A program made the position numbers and the translations under genes. Positions 8,174 to 13,946 of a stretch of 34,773 nt of DNA are shown piece after piece; position 1 is the stretch's first letter; every line of letters begins with the position of its first letter. The stretch comes from Chloroflexota bacterium. GTDB taxonomy: Bacteria > Chloroflexota > UBA6077 > FW602-bin22 > JAMCYS01. Under the pieces are notes generated by a model, which saw nothing but the letters and a program-made list of their open reading frames with translations, was not told where the DNA came from and searched no databases. The stretch is taken from NCBI GenBank assembly GCA_023473795.1, contig JAMCYS010000035.1, positions 1 to 34,773 of the forward strand, in the 5' to 3' direction.

Positions 8174-9044
8174 CTTCATCTCCAACGGTTGGCGCGGCGC
8201 TCTTGCGCACCACAGTCTCTGCGGTACCCTTTATGTGTACGTTGCCCTCGCCAGCGGTGCTGCTCGTCACAACGCGTATTAGTCGGTCGATGTGCATCTT
8301 CATCGCCTCTTCGGCTTTGCCTGGCTGCCGCGCGCGGATGGCGTCCAATATGGCCAGGTGATCCTCCGGATTGATGGCGTGCGATGCCCTTTGCGTTTCC
8401 AAGCCCACCGCCTGGATTTGCGGATCGGTGTTGTACTCAAAGAGGAGTTTGATGACGGCCTCAAGGACCCGGCTCCTGGCCGCTTCCGCAATAAGGATGT
8501 GAATCTCGCGGTTTGCTTGGGCCACGTCCTTGCCGGACCTGGCAAGAGATATGTGCTTGCGGATCGACTTTTCAATTTCGGCCACTTCCGCATCCGTGGC
8601 CCTCACCGCAGCAAGCCTCGCTGCTTCCGCTTCAACACCGCGTCTGGCATTCAGTGACTGCAGCAAGTCCTCCAGGGTCTCTATCTGAATCGCCCGCATA
8701 AGGTCCGTCTGGCGACCGGCCATGGCACGGGCCTGCTCGAGACCTTCTAGATAGACTTGCCCTTCTTTGGTTAGCACTCTACCCTTATTGCCGATTGGCT
8801 CCGTCAACCCCTTGAGGTCCGTGCTTCGCAGCAGTCGGGTTGCCGTGGCTTCGCTTACATCGATCCCTGCCTGGGAAAGGGCTTGCTGCACCTTCAAGCA
8901 CCCAACCGGCCCACGATCTGCGCTGATTCCGCAGAGCGCAAGGTAGACGAGCTCTCCGGGTGGCCACGATGCTGAGGTGAGCATGTCACCAGGCCCCGTA
9001 CTTGCCGGCCTAGCACTATTGGGTCGAAGTGCCGCCATGTCCAT
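8154..9044 (-). CDS. Transcriptional regulator: NrpR/RNase R-type winged helix fused to an FCD ligand-binding domain
   Basis: This 296-residue protein has a C-terminal helical FCD domain (about residues 130-255), as in FadR-subfamily GntR regulators. Its N-terminal DNA-binding part is not the usual GntR helix-turn-helix. Residues about 30-100 contain RGPVGCLKVQQAL, GIDVSEATATRLL and GLTEPIGNKGRVLTKEG. This looks like the winged-helix domain of NrpR and RNase R (HTH_12), where a GPxGs..i...L...GidvSe.tv pattern precedes G...GRviT..G. In the FCD domain the His ligands seem present (EIH, EDHLAI, KMHID), but the first acidic ligand appears to be Asn (ANREIH). The gene is first in the catabolic operon, overlaps the next gene and lies directly below three palindromes, so autoregulation is likely. 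The effector is probably the imported compound or an intermediate. Confidence 0.82.
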   Translation of the reverse strand: MDMAALRPNSARPASTGPGDMLTSASWPPGELVYLALCGISADRGPVGCLKVQQALSQAGIDVSEATATRLLRSTDLKGLTEPIGNKGRVLTKEGQVYLEGLEQARAMAGRQTDLMRAIQIETLEDLLQSLNARRGVEAEAARLAAVRATDAEVAEIEKSIRKHISLARSGKDVAQANREIHILIAEAARSRVLEAVIKLLFEYNTDPQIQAVGLETQRASHAINPEDHLAILDAIRARQPGKAEEAMKMHIDRLIRVVTSSTAGEGNVHIKGTAETVVRKSAAPTVGDEDGRKSR

Positions 9045-9068
9045 TCCTGCCCCTTTGCCTGTTAGTGG

Positions 9069-9126
9069 TCCGTCAATCCTGTCGGACGTCCGTCATCCAT
9101 GACTGAACTCCGTTATCACTGACGGA
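9069..9126. promoter_or_regulatory. Array of three phased palindromic operators
   Basis: Three imperfect 18-bp palindromes of the form TCCGTCA-N4-TGACGGA start at 9069, 9089 and 9109, exactly 20 bp apart. The arms are TCCGTCA/TGTCGGA, TCCGTCA/TGACTGA and TCCGTTA/TGACGGA. The outermost copy covers the expected transcription start of the minus-strand promoter, and the other two lie in the 5' leader of the regulator gene. Spacing of two helical turns puts all copies on one DNA face, which fits cooperative repressor binding. The binding protein is inferred to be the adjacent FCD regulator. Confidence 0.75.
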
Positions 9127-9129
9127 CTC

Positions 9130-9158
9130 ATTGTACGAGAGACCCCCTAGTTTGTCAA
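9130..9158 (-). promoter_or_regulatory. Sigma-70-type promoter of the minus-strand catabolic operon
   Basis: Read on the minus strand, TTGACA (9158-9153) is followed after 17 bases by TACAAT (9135-9130). This is a perfect -35 box and a five-of-six -10 box at optimal spacing. Transcription should start near 9123, inside the first palindrome of the operator array, and give a leader of about 80 bases before the regulator ATG at 9044. Confidence 0.82.
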
Positions 9159-9183
9159 TGGGCTGGGCCTGAGAAATCACTGC

Positions 9184-9226
9184 TTGACAGGTCAGCTGGC
9201 TTGTGATAGCTTCCGTGTAAGTTACA
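9184..9226 (+). promoter_or_regulatory. Promoter with palindromic operator candidate for the GntR gene
   Basis: TTGACA (9184-9189) is followed after 17 bases by a weak -10 box TAGCTT (9207-9212). Immediately downstream lies TGTAA-G-TTACA (9216-9226), a perfect palindrome around a central base that would cover the transcription start. The position fits an autoregulatory site for the GntR protein encoded 35 bp downstream. The weak -10 box leaves room for doubt. Confidence 0.5.
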
Positions 9227-9260
9227 TCATATACGGTGCGTCAATGCGCGAGGGACTACC

Positions 9261-10049
9261 GTGTCAGAGATGGTCACGCCAATAGGCGAGCGCCACAGAA
9301 CACTCGGCCAGCACATCTATGACGAGGTACTGACGGCAATCCTGGACGGCCGCATCAAATCCCGGCAGCGGCTCGTCTTGGACGACCTGGCAGCGCAGTT
9401 GAAGGTCAGCCAAACGCCAGTCCGCGATGCCCTGGCTCGGCTGGCCGCGGAAGGGGTGGTCGAGAACAGCGGCCGCAGGGGCTTTCGCGTCACCGCGCTC
9501 TCGGCCGAGGATCTGACGAATCTCTACGACCTCGGTTTGATGTGCGAGCTGCACGCAATCGAGAAGGGGTTGGCTAACCTTACACCGAGAGTGCTCGAAC
9601 AGCTAGAGCGGTTGGCGAATGAGACTGCCAGATCGGGCGACCCCGCCACCGCGCCGGATCGGCTGTCCTTCCTGAGAGCGGATAGGCGATTCCATTGTGC
9701 GATCGTCGAGCTGGCCGGGAACGTCAAGCTTACGGAGTTGTTCGACCGGCTCAACGCCAGTATCCACATCACCCGGGTCGGTATCAGGCGCGTTACTCCC
9801 GAAGAACAGCGGGCAGTCAACGGTCCGGAGCATCTGGCAATCGTAGAAGCCCTCAAGAGTGGTGACTTGCGCGCCGTCAAAGAGGCGCTGCGCGCCCACT
9901 CGCTGCAGGGTCTGCGGCGAGGACTAGCGCGTCTGGAGGAGGAGGCGCCCGACGGGCCCTTCTCCTCTGGGATCAGCGCGAACGCCCTCCCGACGGCGGC
10001 CTGTGGCCGGGACGACGACCGGAGTGGACTTGGCATAGCCGTTGTTTGA
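9261..10049 (+). CDS. GntR family transcriptional regulator, FCD domain
   Basis: This 262-residue regulator has the standard architecture. An N-terminal winged helix (about residues 10-75) contains GQHIYDEVLTAILDGRIKSRQRL, followed by LAAQLKVSQTPVRDALARLAAEGVV and GRRGFRV. The FCD effector domain (about 80-225) has its metal ligands intact: ADRRFH, PEHLAIVEAL and RAHSLQG. The GTG at 9261 is used here; the ATG at 9270 is possible. The gene is divergent from the minus-strand catabolic operon and is followed by a solute-binding protein and a UroD-family gene, which it probably controls. The effector is likely a small carboxylate or sugar acid, as usual for FCD proteins. The final 30 residues are low-complexity and not part of the domain. 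Confidence 0.9.
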   Translation: MSEMVTPIGERHRTLGQHIYDEVLTAILDGRIKSRQRLVLDDLAAQLKVSQTPVRDALARLAAEGVVENSGRRGFRVTALSAEDLTNLYDLGLMCELHAIEKGLANLTPRVLEQLERLANETARSGDPATAPDRLSFLRADRRFHCAIVELAGNVKLTELFDRLNASIHITRVGIRRVTPEEQRAVNGPEHLAIVEALKSGDLRAVKEALRAHSLQGLRRGLARLEEEAPDGPFSSGISANALPTAACGRDDDRSGLGIAVV

Positions 10050-10077
10050 GGGCGCGACCCTCACCGTGAAGTGATTG

Positions 10078-10100
10078 GCAGGTTCACGGGCGAAACCTGC
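10078..10100 (+). terminator. Short hairpin after the GntR gene
   Basis: GCAGGTT (10078-10084) and AACCTGC (10094-10100) form a perfect 7-bp stem with a 9-base loop, 29 bp after the stop codon of the GntR gene. No T-tract follows, so it is only a weak terminator candidate. It may instead be a leader structure of the downstream lipoprotein gene. The rest of the gap to 10278 shows no clear promoter. Confidence 0.3.
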
Positions 10101-10277
10101 GGACTGGAGGCCTGAAGCACTACTCAACTGTTCGGCAGCGTGGCAATCAAGGATGTACGTGGCATTATTCCTGGTCGGCGTGCCGACCTCAGCGGGATTC
10201 GCTCAGTAGCGCCCAGCGAGGTCTGGCAGGTGTTCAGTGGCGCGTTGTTCAGTGGCCCCACGAAAGGAGTAAGAGCG

Positions 10278-11759
10278 ATGTCTGTCCTGCGGCAACCCAA
10301 CGGGTCCAACAAGGCGGGCCTCACCCGCCGCGACTTCCTCAGCCTTACCCTCGCCTCATCGACGCTGGCGATGCTGGCCGCCTGCTCTGCCCCGGCTGCT
10401 CCGGCAGCTACCAGCGCCCCGGCACCCGCTGCTACCGCTGCCCCCAAGCCGGTTGCCACCACGGCGCCGGCTCCCGCCGCCACGGCAGCGCCCGCGGTCA
10501 GCACCGCGGCCCCGGTCGCCCAGAGCTTTGACTGGAAGAAGTATTCTGGCACCAAGCTTCGCTACCTTGGCTGGAACGGCCCCTGGTCGGATGATTTGGC
10601 TGCCAAGCTCCCTGAATTCGAGCAGCTCACGGGCATTCAGGTGACCTGGGAGCGCCTGCCGCAGGAGCAGAATCGGCAGAAGGCCATGACCGAGTTCACG
10701 GCCAAGAACAAGGACCTCGACCTTGTCTTCGTCGCGCCGGACGTCGACTGCGTGAAGTACTTCAAGGCGGGCTGGCTCTATCCGATCGACGAGTACCTGG
10801 CTAGTTCGAAGATGATGCCGCCGGATTTCGACCTCAAGGACTTCGCCGAAGGTGTGATGAAGACCGGCAACATCCTCGGCAAGCAGCTGGTCATCCCACA
10901 CCAGGTGGATGTGGCCGGATTCTGCTACCGCAAGGACCTGTTCGCCGAGAAGGGGCTCAAGCCGCCGGAGACGATGGACCAGATCGATGAAATCTTCTCC
11001 AAGCTGCACGCGCCTCCGAACATGTACGCCTTCGTCTCCCGTGGCACGGCCGCCCAGGGACCAGTGACCTGGGCAGCATATCTGTACAGCTTCGGCGGGG
11101 ACTGGCTGACCGCGGACCGCAAGCCGGCTATCAGCACCCCGGAGAGCATCAAGGCCATCGAGTTCTGGGCGAATCTGTGTATGAAGTACGGGCCTCCCGG
11201 CACTACGAGCCTCAACTGGCCCGAGTCTTCCGCCTTCGTGGCGCAGGGCAAGGCGGCGGTCGAGATCGATACCACCTCGCGCAAGAGCGTGTACGAAGAC
11301 CCGAACCAGGCGAAGGTCGCCGGCAAGATGGGCTACGCCCTCTTCCCCAAGGGTCCGGGCGGGGCCAAGCCCTGGGTATGGACCGCCGGCACAGCCATCT
11401 CCGCCTACTCCGAGAAGAAGGAGGCGGCCTGGTACTTCGTTCTCTGGACCGTCAGCAAACAGAACCAGCTCTTTACCCAAGTCAAGGGCACGGCGGCGGT
11501 CCGCGCCTCGGCCTGGAAAGCGCCGGAGATGGATGCGATCAGAAAGGTGACACCGGACTGGATCGACACCACGCTCAAGACAATGGAGATCAGCGACAGG
11601 CCGATCAACCCGCGGGTCGTTGCCGTTATGGAGTACCGCAACCGGGTCGGCGAAGTCCTTGTCAAAGCTCTGCAAGGCCTAAAGGGTGATGCCCTCAAGG
11701 CCGAGGCAGTGAAGTGCGATACTGACCTCGCCGCCATCATGGCCAAGACGGAGACGTAG
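10278..11759 (+). CDS. ABC transporter substrate-binding lipoprotein, family 1 (carbohydrate type)
   Basis: This 493-residue secreted lipoprotein carries a twin-arginine motif TRRDFL at residues 16-21 and a lipobox L-A-A-C with the lipid-bearing Cys at residue 36, followed by a long Ala/Pro/Thr linker. The mature part resembles MalE/UgpB-type proteins: LPEFEQLTGIQVTWERLPQ near the start, a central YRKDLFAEKGLKPPETMDQ, and FVAQGKAAVEID later. The frame is open upstream to 10140, but the ATG at 10278 has AAGGAG 8 bases before it and gives the proper signal peptide. No permease or ATPase gene follows, so this is an orphan receptor that must use a transporter encoded elsewhere or act as a sensor. 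A sugar or polyol ligand is the family norm; the real ligand is unknown. Confidence 0.92.
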   Translation: MSVLRQPNGSNKAGLTRRDFLSLTLASSTLAMLAACSAPAAPAATSAPAPAATAAPKPVATTAPAPAATAAPAVSTAAPVAQSFDWKKYSGTKLRYLGWNGPWSDDLAAKLPEFEQLTGIQVTWERLPQEQNRQKAMTEFTAKNKDLDLVFVAPDVDCVKYFKAGWLYPIDEYLASSKMMPPDFDLKDFAEGVMKTGNILGKQLVIPHQVDVAGFCYRKDLFAEKGLKPPETMDQIDEIFSKLHAPPNMYAFVSRGTAAQGPVTWAAYLYSFGGDWLTADRKPAISTPESIKAIEFWANLCMKYGPPGTTSLNWPESSAFVAQGKAAVEIDTTSRKSVYEDPNQAKVAGKMGYALFPKGPGGAKPWVWTAGTAISAYSEKKEAAWYFVLWTVSKQNQLFTQVKGTAAVRASAWKAPEMDAIRKVTPDWIDTTLKTMEISDRPINPRVVAVMEYRNRVGEVLVKALQGLKGDALKAEAVKCDTDLAAIMAKTET

Positions 11760-11958
11760 CCGGACCAGATTCCACCAGCCCTGCCAATAGTAGAGAAAGA
11801 CTGGACAAGCAAAGAGCAGACGGAGCACGGACCGGTGCCGGTAGACGCCGCAGTCCATTGGCTGGCTCTGCCAGATCCGTGTGCAGCGAGGCGGTGACGC
11901 CCAGTTCGTTCGGCAAGCGAATATGGTCGAGGTTCGACTGTGCCCAAGGAGTGACCGC

Positions 11959-13122
11959 GTGAAAGCGAAGATGAGCCACCGCGAGCGCGCGCTCGCGGCC
12001 CTGAATCACCAGGAACCCGACCGTGTGCCCGTCGACCTCGGCCAGGCGGCCGGTGACGGCATCACCACCATCGCCTACCAGAACCTGCTACGCCACCTGG
12101 GCTTCGGTGAGCGACCCCTCGACGTCTGGAACAGGGAAGTGCAGATAGTCGAAGTCGAAGAGGACGTGCTGCGGCGCTTCGACGTAGACTTTCGCGCCGT
12201 TCGCCCAGGCGCCCCGGACCGAGGCGGCGACACGGTCCTCTCGCCCGACAGCTACCGCGACCAGTGGGGCGTGGTGCGCGTCAGACCGCCGGGAGGGTTC
12301 TACTTCGATTTCGTCGCCAGCCCCTTTGCCGAGGACGCCACGCTCTCGGCCATCGAGCGCTACCCCTGGCCAGATCCTGACGATCCCGGCCGTTACCGCG
12401 GCCTGCGCGAGAGGGCCAAGCGTCTGCGCGAAGAAACCGACTACGCGGTCGTGCTCGACGCCGACTGCACCTTTTTCGACAATTGCGGCCCTCTGCGGGG
12501 CTGGGAGAACTTCTACGCCGACCTGCTCGTCAACACCGAGTTCGCCAAGACCCTGATGGACCGCTACCTCGAGATCAAGCTGGCCATGGCCGGCCACATC
12601 CTAGAGGAGGCCGGCGCGTTCGCGGACGTCGTAGTGGCTTCGCGCGACGACCTAGGGACTACTACCGGCCCCATCATCTCGCCCGCCCTCTTCCGGCGAC
12701 TCGTCCTGCCGCGGATGAAGCGCATCTTCGACTTCTTCCACGCCCGCACGGAGGCCAAGATCTTCCATCACTGCGATGGCGCCATCTATCCGCTGCTTGG
12801 CGATCTGGTCGAGGCGGGCGTACAGATCACTAACCCCGTGCAGGTCAACGCCGCCGGCATGGGGGACACCGCCCGCTTGAAGGCGGAGTTCGGGGAGAGG
12901 CTCACCTTCTGGGGCGCGATCGATACCAGCGCCGTGCTGCCGCGCGGCACGGCGCTGGAGGTTCGCCAGGAGGTGGAGCGGCGCGTTCGCGACCTCGGGC
13001 CGGGTGGCGGCTACGTACTCTGCTCGGTGCACAACATCCAGCCCGACGTGCCGCCGGAGAATGTGGTCGCCATGTTCGACGCCGTGCACGGCGTCGGCAC
13101 GTCCGGCTTCGGGCGATCTTAG
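11959..13122 (+). CDS. Uroporphyrinogen decarboxylase family protein (MtaA/methyltransferase-like branch)
   Basis: This 387-residue protein has the URO-D fold seen in corrinoid methyltransferases and uncharacterised catabolic relatives. Signatures are RERALAALNHQEPDRVPVDLG at the start, PFAEDATL and YPWPDPDDP in the middle, the FHHCDGAIYPLLGDLVEAGV segment with NPVQV (equivalent to the metal-binding H-x-C-G region), and the C-terminal GGYVLCSVHNIQPDVPPENV typical of this non-haem branch. The start is a GTG at 11959 with AAGGAG 7 bases upstream; upstream in-frame codons lack a site. True HemE is about 350 residues and has other N-terminal motifs, so haem synthesis is unlikely. It lies 199 bp after the orphan binding protein, on the same strand. 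A role in processing that protein's ligand is inference. Confidence 0.85.
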   Translation: MKAKMSHRERALAALNHQEPDRVPVDLGQAAGDGITTIAYQNLLRHLGFGERPLDVWNREVQIVEVEEDVLRRFDVDFRAVRPGAPDRGGDTVLSPDSYRDQWGVVRVRPPGGFYFDFVASPFAEDATLSAIERYPWPDPDDPGRYRGLRERAKRLREETDYAVVLDADCTFFDNCGPLRGWENFYADLLVNTEFAKTLMDRYLEIKLAMAGHILEEAGAFADVVVASRDDLGTTTGPIISPALFRRLVLPRMKRIFDFFHARTEAKIFHHCDGAIYPLLGDLVEAGVQITNPVQVNAAGMGDTARLKAEFGERLTFWGAIDTSAVLPRGTALEVRQEVERRVRDLGPGGGYVLCSVHNIQPDVPPENVVAMFDAVHGVGTSGFGRS

Positions 13123-13129
13123 TCAAAGG

Positions 13130-13150
13130 GGTCTGGCTACCCCCCAGACC
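13130..13150 (+). terminator. Terminator-like hairpin after the UroD-family gene
   Basis: GGTCTGG (13130-13136) and CCAGACC (13144-13150) form a perfect 7-bp stem with a 7-base loop, starting 8 bases after the stop codon. No run of T follows, so termination strength is uncertain, but the position directly after the gene and before a new promoter supports a transcript end here. Confidence 0.5.
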
Positions 13151-13178
13151 TCGAACTAGACTACCCGGTTTATCATCG

Positions 13179-13207
13179 TTGACTCGCAACCTGAGCGGTG
13201 CTAGACT
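13179..13207 (+). promoter_or_regulatory. Sigma-70-type promoter upstream of the small zinc-ribbon gene
   Basis: TTGACT (13179-13184) is followed after 17 bases by TAGACT (13202-13207), five and four matches to consensus. The expected start near 13214 gives a leader of about 80 bases to the GTG of the small zinc-ribbon gene. Confidence 0.55.
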
Positions 13208-13293
13208 CCAAATGACGTAATCTCTCGCTGTCTGGCTAGTAACGTTGGCGCAGTGAACAAGGGTCCGCGACTGCTGAGAGGGATGGACGTAAG

Positions 13294-13491
13294 GTGCACT
13301 GCCCTTGGTGTGGTGCTCAGCTTCCAGACGATGCCAGCTGCTGTCCAACGTGCAGGTGTCCCCTCAGGGCCTGTGGCGGATTCCGGTCGCTACTCAGATT
13401 AATCTGCCGACTCCTCTCCGAAGGGTGGGACGTGCTGCCGCCGCCAAGCGACGAGGTCGCTGAGCGAAAAGGCCAAACACGACCAACCTAG
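13294..13491 (+). CDS. Small zinc-ribbon protein
   Basis: This predicted 65-residue protein begins with two Cys pairs: CPWCGAQLPDDASCCPTC. That is CxxC-x9-CxxC, a compact zinc ribbon like those opening many bacterial zinc_ribbon_2 proteins. The remaining 40 residues have a short hydrophobic patch (FRSLLRLICRLL) and a charged tail, with no further domain. The GTG start has a weak purine-rich site about 12 bases upstream. A good promoter lies 85 bp upstream, which supports a real gene despite its size. The Cys pattern is convincing; function is unknown, and it could be the remnant of a longer zinc-ribbon membrane protein. Confidence 0.55.
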   Translation: MHCPWCGAQLPDDASCCPTCRCPLRACGGFRSLLRLICRLLSEGWDVLPPPSDEVAERKGQTRPT

Positions 13492-13687
13492 AGCGCCGCT
13501 CGTCTGCTGCCGCGGAACGAATGCCGCACGGTCCGCTCGGTGTCTGACCGTCCCCTCTGCCTTGGGAGCTCTGCACTCCTCCGATAGGCCCAACCTTCTC
13601 TCTGCCTATTACTCCTCAGGGGCGGGGCATGACTGGACAAGAGTCCTAATCCGCCAAGTCCTCCCGTCGACGAACCGCTGCGCCATC
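13492..13687. other. Non-coding stretch before the kor operator
   Basis: No gene with family features, repeat or terminator is visible here. With the operator, promoter and leader that follow, it makes up the 455-bp gap between the zinc-ribbon gene and the kor operon. Confidence 0.6.
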
Positions 13688-13717
13688 TATGGTTACCATA
13701 GCAATGTTCTATTGGAC
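13688..13717 (+). promoter_or_regulatory. LysR-type operator upstream of the 2-oxoacid oxidoreductase operon
   Basis: The segment starts with the perfect palindrome TATGGT-T-ACCATA (13688-13700), a T-N11-A LysR box. It continues with ATAG-N7-CTAT and ends in TTGGAC, which serves as the -35 box. The same 30-bp element occurs at 19041-19070 before the suc genes with 26 identical bases. Two of the four differences are paired changes within the palindrome (G/C to C/G on both arms), so symmetry is conserved. The palindrome centre is about 54 bases before the expected start, with a second half-site touching the -35 box, the normal layout for activation by a LysR protein. Confidence 0.85.
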
Positions 13718-13741
13718 CCTAGGCTCTTCCAGCGCTAGACT
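13712..13741 (+). promoter_or_regulatory. Promoter of the kor operon
   Basis: TTGGAC (13712-13717), an 18-base spacer and TAGACT (13736-13741) form a sub-optimal promoter of the kind that needs an activator. The expected start is near 13748, with a leader of about 199 bases. The leader contains an inverted repeat GCCAGGT (13759-13765) / ACCTGGC (13776-13782) of unknown role. Confidence 0.7.
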
Positions 13742-13946
13742 GCGGTTGGGGGATGGTCGCCAGGTAACGTGGCGAACCTGGCTGCGCCAGTCGGTCTCAC
13801 TTCTCGTGACTCCACTTGTTCGCACGTCGTTGGGCCAGCTATCTTCGATGGTCAGCCGCAATCGAAGGACCCACGAAGCCCTGGCCGGCTGCCAACCTTT
13901 GTCGGTCACTCTCGCCAGCAAATCGAGGAGGTCCCGGAGAACGACT

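Noticed and set aside
10356-11675. Minus-strand open frame of 439 codons
   Set aside because: It mirrors the binding-protein gene; the translation is Arg/Gly/Leu-rich without any domain and lacks start signals. Long antisense frames are common in GC-rich genes.
11959-13122. HemE (uroporphyrinogen decarboxylase proper)
   Set aside because: The C-terminal VHNIQPDVPPENV pattern and the neighbours fit the non-haem UroD branch; no haem synthesis genes are near. The GSA-like aminotransferase is 12 kb away in a different operon.
13742-13946. Riboswitch in the long leaders of the kor and suc operons
   Set aside because: Both leaders are close to 200 bases, but they share no sequence or common fold that I can see, and only short hairpins are present.
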